From Amyloporia xantha (taxonomy: Eukaryota; Basidiomycota; Agaricomycetes; Polyporales; Adustoporiaceae), in contig JAYKKR010000016.1 in the NCBI GenBank assembly GCA_036971615.1, forward strand, positions 124,001 to 188,000: a DNA stretch of 64,000 bases, given 5' to 3'. This document shows, one piece after another, positions 1 through 10,757 of this stretch. Made by a program: the position numbers and the translations under genes. How positions within the stretch are numbered: the stretch's first letter is position 1; every line of letters starts with the position of its first letter. Below the pieces are notes generated by a model. The model worked only from the letters and a program-made list of their open reading frames with translations. It was not told the origin of the DNA and searched no databases.

Positions 1-312
1 AGGACGAATAATAGAACTAATTCACTTGAGTGAGCGTAGGCTGCCTAGCGTATGCTGCACGATGACTCGGAATTGAACGCGCGTCGCGCGTCTTACTGTA
101 ACGCCTGTCTACGCGACCACGTGAGACGCGCCCTATTCTCTACCACTGATGACAACCACAGCATCAATATCCGAGCTGATTGTGGGTTTTCTGTCTACAC
201 CAGCAGATAAAATCTAACTTATTGACACTGTTCATATAAAATGCAGGCCAGGAAGTCCTACACGACCTCCCAATTCATCAGCGTCGATGCCGGTTTTATT
301 CAGAATAGGGAA

Positions 313-621
313 TCATCCAAATCCAGCTCGGCGCCGGTAAACGGAATCGTCCGTACAGGATGCGAGGCACTTCCCTTCCAGGCTTCCACGTCCTGAGAGG
401 TACGGTGCCCACGTTCCACTAGCATCGCACACGAGGATCCCCTGTATGACATATGATATCCAGGCCACTGCATGATATCCCGGCGTATCCCAGGCTACGT
501 GACCCAGCGCTCTGAAGCCCGTCCCCGTAAGGAGCAAATGCATGTAAGCTTCAGGAGCCCGTGTGGATCCCCGGATGCTATCTGACCACCCAGGGCCAGC
601 CTCGCTCCTCGGGGAAGCCAA
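313..621 (-). CDS. Unrecognised repeat-associated ORF (copy 1)
   Basis: I do not recognise this product. The central stretch (from TRAPEAYMH to the ILVCDASGTW segment) is kept in frame at 10446-10757 and, with a premature stop, in the inverted fragment at 17503-17941. Three copies sharing one reading frame suggest it was once coding. It may be an exon of a larger gene or part of a mobile element. The C-terminal ends differ between copies because a small indel just upstream changes the frame. No signal peptide or known motif is visible. It lies downstream of the Bud6-like gene on the same strand. It could also be a non-coding repeat that happens to be open. Confidence 0.3.
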   Translation of the reverse strand: MASPRSEAGPGWSDSIRGSTRAPEAYMHLLLTGTGFRALGHVAWDTPGYHAVAWISYVIQGILVCDASGTWAPYLSGRGSLEGKCLASCTDDSVYRRRAGFG

Positions 622-1387
622 GAAGCTAGCAGACGCTTCTCCCGACCTCCGTGGTTGCTCGGGATTTCGATATCGTTGTCCGCTGTGCTATCGGACGCCA
701 GCGAACTTGGAAAATCCAGTCAAGCTGGGTCATGGCGGCGTGCGGCGCCACACGGTTCCATTCATTCAAAGTCTTTGAAAAAAGTGCAGCGCCTGTAACG
801 TCAATCTAGACAAGACTATTCAAACGCAGATCCCTTCTTCTCGAGACAAACGAATGGATTGCTTTGACAAGACACGCTCGATTGATTACACTTCTTCCAT
901 ACCACGTATGACAGGGCGACTATCGCCACGAGCATGAAAACACGAAAAACTATAAGGAATGTACGCTACAAATCGTCAACGAGCATTGAGCGAGGCGAGA
1001 TAGGCACCGGATAAGCAGAGTAGTACCGGTGGCGACTAGTACATTGTACGCTATTGGGGGAATTGAATACCAAGTCATGAAGCAGCATGCCGCTGTACAA
1101 GGGAAGAATGTCCGGTCGAAAGCTGGCATCGGGCCTAGTCTACATACAACACGCACACACCCCTTTACGGCAGACACAACGCTGCCAGAAAGGACGCGTG
1201 CCCCGGCGGCAGTGCCCAATGGGGCATAATGCGCCAGGCGGTTCGTTAAACGAGCACGATCCGCTGCGAGGAATGTTCGCAGCAGAACCCTCGTGCGCGG
1301 CAGGCAGGGTAAGCGAGGACGTGGACATGCGAAAGTCGGGCAGTCGGGCCCGCGGTGGGCGAGGCGAGCTAGCTGGCGGGGGGTGGA

Positions 1388-2195
1388 TTACGTCCTGCTG
1401 TTCGGTTCGACGGGCGACATCGTCTTCCGCCGGTGACCGGACACCGCGTTCCAGTACGGGCCCTGCTTGCTGCGCAGGCCCTGGAGCAGGTTGTAGATCA
1501 CGCGTCGCACCTGCGGCATGAACAGGTCCAGGGTCTGCGGGGAGGGGTCCTCGCCGAGACAGCTCTCGAGGACACCGCGCAGGTCGGTGACGGTGGCAAA
1601 CAGGTCACTGGAAAAAGAGCAAGCTCGTCAGCATGCTGGACGGCGCTCGAAGGAAGCAGACAGGAGGGAAGAGGACTGTCAGCTGGATGCGGCCCCGGGA
1701 GAAGCGCGGCTGGACGCCCAGTGGCGGCAGGGGACACCTTCCCCACAGAAGATCGGGCAATTGCCGAGACTCGCGAGCGTCCCTGCCGAAGCACGCCTAT
1801 TCCGGTGGGCGCGGAGGTCTGGCGTCACTCTCCGCGACCGTCGCAGTAGCGCACCCGACAAGACGCGCTTTGGACGTAAACAAGCCGCGTAGAGGCCCAC
1901 TAGAACGTGCAGACGCAGCGAACAGAAAAATCGAGACTAACCTCATGTCGACCTGATGCCGCCAGAAGACATTCACGGTGGTGTTGAATTGCTGGCCGAC
2001 AAGCACGAACGCGTCGCTGACCTGCTGCTCGGTTGCCTGGCGCATGCCCCAGAGATGCAGCACTTCCTGTAGCTGCTTCGTCAGGCCCAGGAGCCGTGAC
2101 ACCGCGCTGTGCACGTCCGAAGGCGTCGTCGGTCGCGAGTTCGGGCGAGACGAGGCGGGCGATTGCAGTGGTGAGGAGGGCTGGTGGGACACCAT
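1388..2195 (-). CDS. Bud6/Aip3 N-terminal-domain protein, truncated, copy 1
   Basis: Two coding exons, 1942-2195 and 1388-1607, are joined across a 334-nt GT-AG intron (donor GTTAGT, acceptor TTTTTCCAG) in matching phase. They give a 157-aa protein. After a Ser/Pro-rich leader comes a helical domain with HSAVSRLLGLTKQLQEVL, QVSDAFVLVGQQFN and LESCLGEDPSPQTL, then VRRVIYNLLQGLRSKQ. This matches the N-terminal domain of fungal Bud6/Aip3, a polarity factor that acts with formins on actin cables. Full-length Bud6 is several times longer, with coiled-coil and actin/formin-binding parts. Here a TAA follows shortly after the domain, so only the targeting/dimerisation-type region could be made. An upstream exon (2317-2390, donor GTAAGT, joining 2232) could extend the N-terminus by 37 residues in this copy. 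It may be a dominant-acting fragment or a pseudogene. Confidence 0.8.
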
Positions 2196-2507
2196 CGTCA
2201 GTTTCAAGATAACGGTGAACGAGAGACCACAACTGACTGAATCGGGGGTGACGGGGCTGCTGCTGCGTCGCCAGCTCCTGCCTGTTGCTGTGCGGACGTA
2301 GATAGACGGCACTTACTAGCGACTCTTGGACTGGGGAGATGACTGCATGGCGGAGGCGGGGACGGGGCGGAAGGGCAGCGCGAGGGACATGCACGGGTGT
2401 CTGGAGGAACGTTTGGTGGTGGGGGTGAAGAAGAGGATGTCGAGACGACATAGGCAGAGCGACTCGCAGCAGAGGGACGAGGCGAACTGAGGTGGGGCCC
2501 GGGCCAA

Positions 2508-2516
2508 TATATATAA
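2508..2516 (-). promoter_or_regulatory. TATA box of Bud6-like copy 1
   Basis: Read on the minus strand, TATATATA follows a GC-rich stretch, about 310 bp upstream of the chosen ATG at 2195 and about 120 bp upstream of the alternative ATG at 2390. The same element is kept in copy 2 at 12694-12703. Confidence 0.5.
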
Positions 2517-2639
2517 CACCATAGATGGGAGAACAGTCACTGCCCACAGTCAGAGTCAACCCAGCTTCGATCGGAAAGCGCCCGGCAACTAGACGCGCGA
2601 TCGTCGTTCTCGACGCGTCACGCATATGTCATGCCCCAG

Positions 2640-3807
2640 GCTGATGATCGCGCAGGCTGTCTGTCGTTTGCTCCACGGTGCTCACGTCCATCGCCGGATC
2701 CTTGCGCGGCGCTGAGAACTATCAACGCCAGAGCGGTGCGCTTTAGGCTCGGCTGTCAGCAGCCTATGGCTCAGAGCAAACACGAAGCATCAAGAGAGAG
2801 AGCTCCCCCCCAGTGTCGATGCTCGTCCACCGCTCACTGCCCGTCCACCAAGTGCTGACCGCTGGCAGTGACTGTTGATCGTTTCTCCGTTGCCCCGATA
2901 CAAGGTGCGCAAATCAAATATATTCGTCTCCGCTGTACTCTCACAAACTTGACTATCTAGCCGGTGATCTCCTCTGCAGCGCCGTATCCACAGCCTGCAT
3001 TATGTATGCCAACTCCGTCCGCCCCCTCGATCTCCTAACGTGCCCGGTACACCATTTCTTGAACCAGGTCCGCAAACTCCGCGGTGTTCTCAGCGGCAGA
3101 CCCACAACTCCATGGGTGCCCTAGTAGAATCAACGTGTGTGTGCGTTAGCCGCTTTCGTTCAGACGGCGAGGAGAATGGAGCCGAGGACCGTCGGTACGT
3201 GTGCTCTAGTCTCCCTCGCGTGCCCGCCCTCTACTACGATCCGTCAGCCCCGGTGCGCGCGCAGCGTCATTCGCTCAAGACTGTTCATCCACGCACACGC
3301 GCCCTTCCTCTCCGATGGCACTCTCCAGCCTGCAAGCCCTGCCGAACGCCTCAAATCCGTGCACGGGCGCCGGACGGCGGGCCAGCATTCTCAGGGCAGG
3401 AGCATACTCTACGTCCCTGCGTGCTCTCCGTCCACCACGGTAGCTACGACGGTCCACTACACTGATCAGATACATCTGCGCCATCCTATCTGCTCTCAAC
3501 TTCCGCTGACAGCCCGAGGGACACCAGTGACTGTCAAGACGGCAGCGTTGCGCTCTGCGAGCTGCCCGTGATCGATGCGCGGCGCACGGGAGGCTCGTAC
3601 AGCCCATACAGCTGCGCGCTCTCTGCCCGTTCCTCTTTCAGCGCGTCCCCTCACGTCCAGACGCGATCTTCTTCACAGCATCGCACCGGCGCGCATCAGT
3701 TCCACAGACGTCGCTCCGCCAGCCTCAGCATCAAGATGTATCCCTCCCCGACATTCCGACGTCCCGAGAAGACGCTACGGACGTCCCCCGACGTTCTGCC
3801 CATCCGA
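2640..3807. other. Gap, no convincing gene
   Basis: Several overlapping ORFs on both strands are rich in Arg, Ser, Pro and Ala and look like chance openings in GC-rich DNA. No splice-consistent model or known motif was found. Confidence 0.5.
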
Positions 3808-4768
3808 TCACGCAAGCGCGCCGGTCTCCGCGAGAACACCGGGTCCTCTACCCTCCCACTGCAAGCATAACCACCAGGCGTCTGCGGCCGTCTGCGCTAC
3901 CGTTTACATACAGGTACAAATTCGTTCTCCCCGTCCGGCGCGGCGCGTAGCCTTGCAGGCGAGCCGGGGTGATCTCCATCTATGCAGTCTCACTGACAAA
4001 GGCGGGAGGGACAGCGGACGACGAGCTTACCAACGACGAGGCGGACTGCATCTGTGTAGGTGTGTCCTGTGGACGCTCGCTCCTTCGAACGGACAAACGC
4101 GGATTCCCGCCTCGCTGGCGTGGGGTAGTGGCATGCACGCCTGCATCTCCTCATTTCGGACGAGCATCGTGCCCGCGTCGCTCGTCGGAAGGGAGGCACC
4201 GCCTCAGCAGACGGCGGGAGAGGGACAAGCTGGATGGAACGATCGACGAGCGAACATCAGCGCCGCGGGCTGCGTGATCGCGGGATGCATGACTCACCAA
4301 GCATGGGTAAATCGTAGCTGGCATACGGATAGGGACGGTCCACAATCAGCGAAAGCGTCAGAGCGAAGCGAAAGTACACCTGCCGACTGTCCGGCGACGA
4401 CAGAGGACCGGCCTCCGCCGTCCGCTCGTCGTGATGACCAAGCTCGGTATGTGCGTTTGTGCTGTTCGCGTCGCTGAAGGTCATCGGGCCGGCGTTGGAC
4501 CAGGGATTCGACTCACCGAACGACCTTCCGGAAACACTCCTGTCTGTGCCAGATAGGACGATCAGCAACATATGTCCATGCGCACTGCTCGCATGTGGAA
4601 ACATGCCGTCCGTCGAGGGCTGTGCTGGCGGGGTCAAATGCAGATCATTAGCGTATGTACATACATTCATTAGCCCTCGCACGAATATATTTCACTGAAA
4701 ATAACAGCACTCACGAACGCGCACCGCGAGGGCGGAGCAATGCTAAGCAATCCGCAGATGCCTGCCAT
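3808..4768 (-). CDS. Orphan small multi-exon gene (hypothetical, about 171 aa)
   Basis: I do not recognise the product. Five exons join in phase through good donors and acceptors: 4715-4768, 4298-4619 (donor GTGAGT), 4031-4051, 3912-3979 and 3808-3858. The longest exon encodes a coding-like stretch with SRQVYFRFALTLSLIVDRPY followed by PYASYDLPML. A TATAAAAG box lies about 90 bp upstream of the ATG. The start was chosen because it follows the TATA box and its 18-codon exon joins the next in phase 0. Exons 3 to 5 are short and less certain; the protein could end earlier if an intron is retained. No signal peptide or catalytic motif is visible. It sits alone between the two duplicated blocks. 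Confidence 0.4.
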
Positions 4769-4856
4769 CGGTGAGCGGCGAGTGAACACGGCGAGGAGGG
4801 GAGAGAAGAGGAAGGTGAGGAGCCAAGTGATGCTGGACTTACTCCCAACCCCCCAG

Positions 4857-4864
4857 CTTTTATA
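4857..4864 (-). promoter_or_regulatory. TATA box of the orphan gene
   Basis: TATAAAAG on the minus strand, about 90 bp before the ATG at 4768. Spacing and sequence fit a fungal core promoter. Confidence 0.55.
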
Positions 4865-4869
4865 GGCTT

Positions 4870-7800
4870 CCGTCGGGCCCATCTCGTCCCACATGAAACA
4901 CGGCAAGGAGCGCGAGGCCGTGCCCAGCCCCGTTCGTCCATGCGCTCTGTCACGCCCGTGCGAGTGCCCGTCGTCCCTGGCGAGCCATTGTCGTAACCTT
5001 GCCAGGATGACCGTCTTCTGCCGTGCAGACTCTGCGCACGGAACGGCAGCGCAGAACGTGATGCGGGTGAAACGAGACTACGGGTACGTGCAGGCGTCCG
5101 ATCGCGATCGACTCGACTCGCGCGTCGCGACGCATGGGCGATGCGATTGTACTGGCTGGATTCTCCGACGGTGCGTGCGCGTCCGGAGGTTCCGTCCCTG
5201 GACGCGAACTCATCATCTTCGTATCGTATAGGCACGCGGGCTATCGGACTCGTCATGGGAGCATCCTGGAGATGCTGTTGTTCATCGGGCATCGTCATGA
5301 TCCCCGGGCGGGAGTATTACTGCACGGGACAGGCACTCGCAATTTGTCCCTCAGTGCCGGACGGACACCGCTACTAGTAGACGTCCGCCTATCGTGCAGA
5401 CATCGGCAGGACAAAGCTCCCGTTCGGCGCTCGCAAGGCTGTGCGTCCGTTTGGAAACTCCAAGCATCAGAGCGCGTTTACAGAAGAGCTTGGCTGCGAC
5501 AAGACAGCGGAGGTAACAAGAAGTCAGGGTAGAATGAAAGATTGTACGGCGAAGCGGAGGTACGTACATGATGATCGACGGCTGCATGAGTGATCGGATG
5601 GGCGTTATTGCTCATCATCCGTTTCACGCTGAGCCTCAAGACGCGTCAAGTCTCGTGGCGGAGATCTGAAGGCCTGACACTGGCCGAAGCTCGTTGAGCG
5701 GCGTGCTTACCACGAGTAGCAAACCGTCAATGTCGGTAGCAGGCACTGGGTACCAGTGGGGCAGCAGAGGTGTTCCGAATGCAACAGACATGAAGGCATC
5801 GCTGAAAGAGTACATCAGGGGAAAGGTTTGAATGGACAATGCATACCGCCTAGATTCTGATCTGAGAATCACCAGTAGCTGTCTTGTACCCGGAATCCGA
5901 AGCATGGTGTTGAGACACGTCTCGGAGCGTATGGAATACAATGAGCGAAGACACCTCGAACTTTACACAGAGACACACGGTCGGGATATACACAGGGAGG
6001 CTGAGGGAGCAGAGTGCGTGCAGCTCATTTGTGCGTCACAACATGCCAGCGTCCGAGTCGTCTGCTAGAACTGCCCTGCGCTGCACTCAGACAAGCATAA
6101 GTGAGGCGCAGTAAGAGATACGTACTCAGGAATAGAGCAAGTAGGCCGATACGCCTTACAGATTGGCCTCGAGACTAGGCTGGTGCTTGCGGAGCCACTT
6201 TGTCTGTCTACTTTACTCGTACCGCACCGTCGGTGTTGAAACTGCATGCTTGTGAGACTGCCAACGGAGTTGCCAGTGCACGAATCCTTGTACAATACTA
6301 CTGAATACTAGTACTAGTATCGTACTTCCACTGTCCCTGTGCACGGTCTACGTTCACAGTGTAGTACTAGTTGAAACAGACTGAGTCTGAGTCCGAGTCT
6401 GAGATTTGATCAATAGTCTCGACTCGACGGGTTTGCACACAATTGAAGGAGCTGGCGATCGCCGCATTCAGCAGTCTGAACAAATTTTACTCAAAGGCGA
6501 GAGAGCAAAGTTAATTCATTCATGACGAGCCTCAGTGCCATTCAAGTTCAACGCCCGATCAATCATAGTCATTGGTCAATCCGCCGTGTTGCATTCCTTC
6601 AAGTTGTCCTCTGACTTACTACTTTCGGACTTGGCACTCTCGACTTTTCTTTTACTTGCCCTAAGGTATGTTAATTTCATCTCTTTGTTCAAGCTGTGGT
6701 ACACTACTGAGAGCTCTTGAATGCACATGCCTTAGAAACCCCGAGTCTGTCTGAATAGATCTTGCTTGCGCACTGCAACTCGGAGTGAGAAGGGACATCA
6801 TGTTACTGTATCATCGTAGCAAAGCACCCGACAGCCACAGCTGCTTCTGTCACGTCTATGATAAGATCCGCTAATAAGATATATGGCTAAATCTTATTTC
6901 AGTTCATAGTGGACAGATCTTACTAACGAGGAGCAGTGGCTGAGCCATTGAAGCATTTCTTTGCTGTCACTTCAAACCACAATCTTGAACAATGATTCAC
7001 GACTTGGATAAACAAGATTGAATTCATTTTGGGCCCTCCTTCATGAACCTTGGAAAGCCGGCTGGTTCTCTGACTCTCTATTTCGAATACTGGCATGGGA
7101 TTTCAATTCGGAAACTGTAAGTGAATTATTGAATAATAATTGAATATTTCAAAACCAAGATCTTACAAAGTGAAACAGTTACATTGTTTCGAGAAAATCA
7201 GAAAAGGTAGCCAGCCGATGTCATTTCATAAGGATTGATGTGTGCATAGCATCAGTGAATGTTGAGCGCTCCGTGTGCCAGCATCATTCAGGCACTTTGT
7301 TTCACTTGGTATCACATGACTGAAAGTGCACAAGGGAAATTTCGATGGCAGCAGCTATAAAAGCTGTCATCTCCACCATGCCATCCATATATTCGGACAC
7401 CGTCCTAATGCCCATTTATTTCAAGCCCATATACATTTGCATCTGAGTCGCCTCACTATTAATGTCCTAGTCTTCCCATCATATGGACCGCACAGGCTTT
7501 GCGGCTTGCACTTACCATTTATGGTGCTGCATGCTCCAAATTCGGAAGGTATACTCTATTTCATCTCCGTCGTTCAGTGAAGACAACGGTGCCACAAATG
7601 ATGTGAGTACAGTCATGACGGACTGAGAGTGAGGGTAACATGCTAAGACTCCATGGCTACAACAGTTGATTTTGCATCCCCTTATATTAATATTGGGAGG
7701 GAGACTAGTCTTCGCGAAAGCTAGATTGAAGGCAACAGTCGAGCAGCTCTGGTATCGGTATGTCTGCGAGCACTGTCACATGGACTTGTACTTATCTTTG

Positions 7801-8210
7801 TGTCCATAGCACGTCTTGTCATCTCCCGACTGATTCCAACAGCCTCTCAATCAGCATGGTATTCTTCTGTTCGTCAAGGTATGTAAAGCTGCAGGTCACT
7901 GCGAAGCCTACAGACTGACCATTGCTGTAGATGCCCGTGCCACGGCGTTTGACATTGTATATATGAATTGACTTCCCGCAAACGGACTGTCGGTGTCACT
8001 GCAACATCAGACATAACGTTCGGATGTTGGGATTGAGATGGCTATATCGGAAGTGGGCACAGACAGAGGGCAGCAGGGACGGCTTCAGACTGGAAGCATG
8101 ATCAATTGATGATGTCTGGACCACTCGACATCCTGCAAGAAGCCCGCAGGGCTACCATACAGGATAGCGAACGGACCGACGTCATGTGGGAGCGGTTCGG
8201 GGGCCCTGAC
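4870..8210. other. Gap, low coding content
   Basis: No gene is recognised. One minus-strand stretch (5701-5905) is coding-like, starting with MLRIPGTRQLLVILRS and ending at a GTAAGC donor, but no partner exon could be confirmed. From about 6300 onward the DNA is more AT-rich and has short direct repeats, such as TACTAGTACTAGTA near 6310 and GAGTCT-type hexamers at about 6381-6402. Confidence 0.5.
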
Positions 8211-8212
8211 CA

Positions 8213-8760
8213 ACGATGTATGGATGGATTGTGTTCCGGCGAGCAGGCTTTTATTGCGGTGAGTCTGTCGTGAGTGCTCGTGGACTAGTGGAGTGTTCAT
8301 GTTGACCAGTGATTATTGAAGATACACAAGGACACGACACTGCTTGAATGACATGTCAGAGAGCCGCAAACAGCCCAGAGTGCAGTGAGAGTGATCTGCC
8401 AGGGCAACGTCATAGGCAAGTCATTTGAAGACGGCGGAACAATGATGTATGGATGTATTGCATTCCCGCAAGCAGGCTATTACTGCAGTTAGTCTGTCGT
8501 GAGTGCTCGCGGACTCCTGGATGTGTCAGTCATTGATGATTGAAGATAGAGCAGAACATGATACTGTTCTAACGACATGTCGGAGTCCCGTGAACAGCCT
8601 AGAATGCCGCGAGAGTGATCAGCTGGGGCGATGTCATAGGTGAGTCGGTTGAAGACAGCGGAACAGCAATATATAGATCGCGTTCCCGCAAGCAGACATT
8701 TGTTGTGTCTCTCAGATTGTGCTGGACGTGAGTGCTTGCATACTCGCGCGAGTGTCGTCT
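8213..8760. repeat. Diverged tandem repeat, 3 units of about 220-229 bp
   Basis: Three successive units share landmarks in the same order: GATGTATGGAT, a TTCC(C/G)GC(A/G)AGCAG core (about 8232, 8461 and 8681), GTCTGTCGTGAGTGCTCG and a GTCATAGG(C/T) tail. The spacings are 229 and 220 bp. Unit 3 is partial and the most diverged. No coding frame is shared between units. Confidence 0.75.
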
Positions 8761-9169
8761 CTGGCAGCTGATGATCAATCAGGATGGATCAGGCCGCTGC
8801 AAGCTGACCCATTCAGTCCGGACAGAGTACGGACAACATTTGGGCCCTGGAAGCAGTGCACGGGTCTGTGGTGCGATTAGCCGACGGCGAACCGATCACA
8901 GGTATGATCGACGCTGTCAGCGCTGAAGGATTTCGAAGACACATAGAGGGACGGCCTCGCGCACGAGGGTCTTCTGCAATTTCGTAAGGAAGGCTACCCT
9001 CGGTGTGGCTTATCATGCTGATGCACACTCGACAGGTTAGCAGTGGGAGCGTCAAATGCAGAGGGTTCGACGTCTGAACTTGAATGCATTGAGCGTGACA
9101 AGGGAAGTGTACCGGACGATTTAAACGCTACGGGCGCTACACGTTTGGGAAACACGTCGTTGGCACTAC

Positions 9170-9668
9170 TGTGCGAGGGCAACTCGCGCTCACGCACGGT
9201 CATTCTGTGGAAAGCATATGTCCGGATAACACTTACAGGCAGGACACGGGAGTCACAGCGTAACGGCGCAAGTCTCCTCTGCACGGCTTGACTTGGTGCT
9301 CGATTGGGAGGGCGTATGGACGGGAGGACTTATGATGGTGGGTACTCCGCACACTAGACAGCGCTTCTGGGAATTGCTGATGACGGACAAGGAGCTGTGA
9401 CACAGCGCGCAACGGGGAACTGCGCCGCTGGCGGTCGCTACTGTGAAGCGCAAGAGGTGACTCATGCTCATGCACGATCGGTCTGTGGAAGGCGAATACA
9501 AATGTCCGTGCGCAGGTATGACGCAAGTGTCCGCATTGCCTGACTGAGCGCTCGATTGGGGAGGTATGGACGGGAGGACTTACCGTACGGCACTCCCCAT
9601 TAGGAGGTAGACAGCGGTCTCGGGAATTGCTGACCACGGACGAGGAGCCGTAACACGGCGCGCAACAC
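9170..9668. repeat. Direct repeat of about 252 bp, two units
   Basis: GCTCGATTGG(G)GAGG followed by ATGGACGGGAGGACTTA occurs at about 9298 and 9550. In both units it is followed by a GGGAATTGCTGA block and an ACACGGCGCGCAAC-like tail. The upstream part also repeats (CTGTGGAA followed by ATGTCCG near 9205 and 9482). On the minus strand both units encode a related peptide with the pattern C-A-x-C and SV(V/I)SNS, then RCL. An exon duplication is therefore possible. Confidence 0.7.
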
Positions 9669-9980
9669 ACAATGAGAGTCCCCGCGGGGAGGGGAATTGC
9701 TGCACCTGCACCCGGCGAAAAATGCAAAAAGACTTACCGCTTTCTGCCCCTAACCCCCGCGCACACCAATCCCAGCCCATCAACGTAAGCACCCACAGAT
9801 TCGTTCGTACAGCAGGTGTTGGAAAAATCGACCAAGGACGGATAATAGAGATAATTCGCTTGGGTGAGCATAGCGTATGCTGCACGATGACTCGCATCCC
9901 AAACTGAACGCGCGACGCGCGTCTATCTGTAACGCCTGTCTACGCGACCACGTGAGACGCGCCCTATTCTCTACCACTGA

Positions 9981-10291
9981 CAGCAACCTGCAAAACGATA
10001 GGCCACCACCAGGTTTCACAAAACATGCACGTGAGAGCGGTCCGGGGAGCTGTAGGCTCTAGTACAGCGGACTGTGGGGCTCTTGCCGAGAGCCATTTGT
10101 ACGGCATTTCTACTTATGGGGACACAGATATCTGTTTTGGAGCAAGTTCGGAGCAAAACGCTAGCTATTGGAATCGGTACGTTGATGGCTGCACTTTCTG
10201 GTGGCGCCAGACGACATTGAAGCCCTCCCGGGGGTGTCACATGCTTGTTTGTTTTTCTCTGCACGATGGCCTATCGTTTTGCAGATTGCTG
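9981..10291. mobile_element. MITE-like element with 25-bp terminal inverted repeats
   Basis: The insertion relative to copy 1 begins CAGCAACCTGCAAAACGAT and ends with the inverse complement of the same sequence. The 25-bp ends match at 24 positions. Length is 311 bp and there is no transposase ORF, so it would need an element elsewhere to move it. The empty site in copy 1 is at about 150-153. A possible 2-bp GA target duplication flanks the element, but the neighbouring base differs between copies, so the duplication length is uncertain. The superfamily cannot be assigned from this alone. Confidence 0.85.
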
Positions 10292-10445
10292 GAAGACAAC
10301 CACAGCATCGATATCCGAGCTGATTGTGGGTTTTCTGTCTACACCAGCAGACAGAATCTAACGTTTATTGACACTGTTCATATAAAATGCAGGCCAGAAA
10401 GTCCTACACGACCTCCCAATTCATCAGCGTCGATGCCGGTTTTAT

Positions 10446-10757
10446 TCAGAATAGGGAATCATCCAAATCCAGCTCGGCGCCGGTAAACGGAATCGTCCGT
10501 ACAGGATGCGAGGCACTTCCCTTCCAGGCTTCCACGTCCTGAGAGGTACGGTACCTGGGTGCCCACGTCCCACTAGCATTGCACACGAGGATCCCCTCTA
10601 TGACATATGATATCCAGGCCACTGCATGATATCCCGGCGTATCCCAGGCTACGTGACCCAGCGCTCTGAAGCCCGTCCCCGTAAGGAGCAAATGCATGTA
10701 AGCTTCAGGAGCCCGTGTGGATCCCCGGACGCTATCTGACCACCCGTACTGGCCCAC
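10446..10757 (-). CDS. Unrecognised repeat-associated ORF (copy 2)
   Basis: Counterpart of the ORF at 313-621, 103 aa. The core from TRAPEAYMH to SGTWAP is conserved with a few substitutions. A 12-bp difference near 10550 lets this copy end with a different, more acidic tail (AELDLDDSLF). I do not recognise it. It starts a few codons from the end of the Bud6 block's non-coding part and lies on the same strand as the Bud6-like gene. Confidence 0.3.
   Translation of the reverse strand: MGQYGWSDSVRGSTRAPEAYMHLLLTGTGFRALGHVAWDTPGYHAVAWISYVIEGILVCNASGTWAPRYRTSQDVEAWKGSASHPVRTIPFTGAELDLDDSLF

Larger units (their letters stand above)
1..2592. repeat. Segmental duplication, copy 1 (direct repeat of 9835-12775)
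   Basis: The sequence from the left window edge to about 2592 recurs in the same orientation at about 9835-12775. The stretch from about 950 to 2230 is nearly identical at a constant offset of 10171, introns included, so the duplication looks recent or homogenised. Flanks differ by small indels and by a 311-bp insertion present only in copy 2. Similarity fades just beyond the shared stretch after position 2580. The left end of copy 1 may lie outside the window. The block carries the truncated Bud6-like gene (1388-2195) and an unrecognised ORF (313-621). Confidence 0.93.

Noticed and set aside
1087..1521. Plus-strand ORFs opposite the Bud6-like exons in both copies (also 11258-11692 and others)
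   Set aside because: They are antisense shadows; the minus-strand exons have a recognisable domain and phase-consistent splicing.
3575..4477. 300-codon plus-strand ORF
   Set aside because: Arg/Ser/Ala-rich composition typical of GC-rich antisense sequence; it lies opposite the better supported minus-strand spliced gene.
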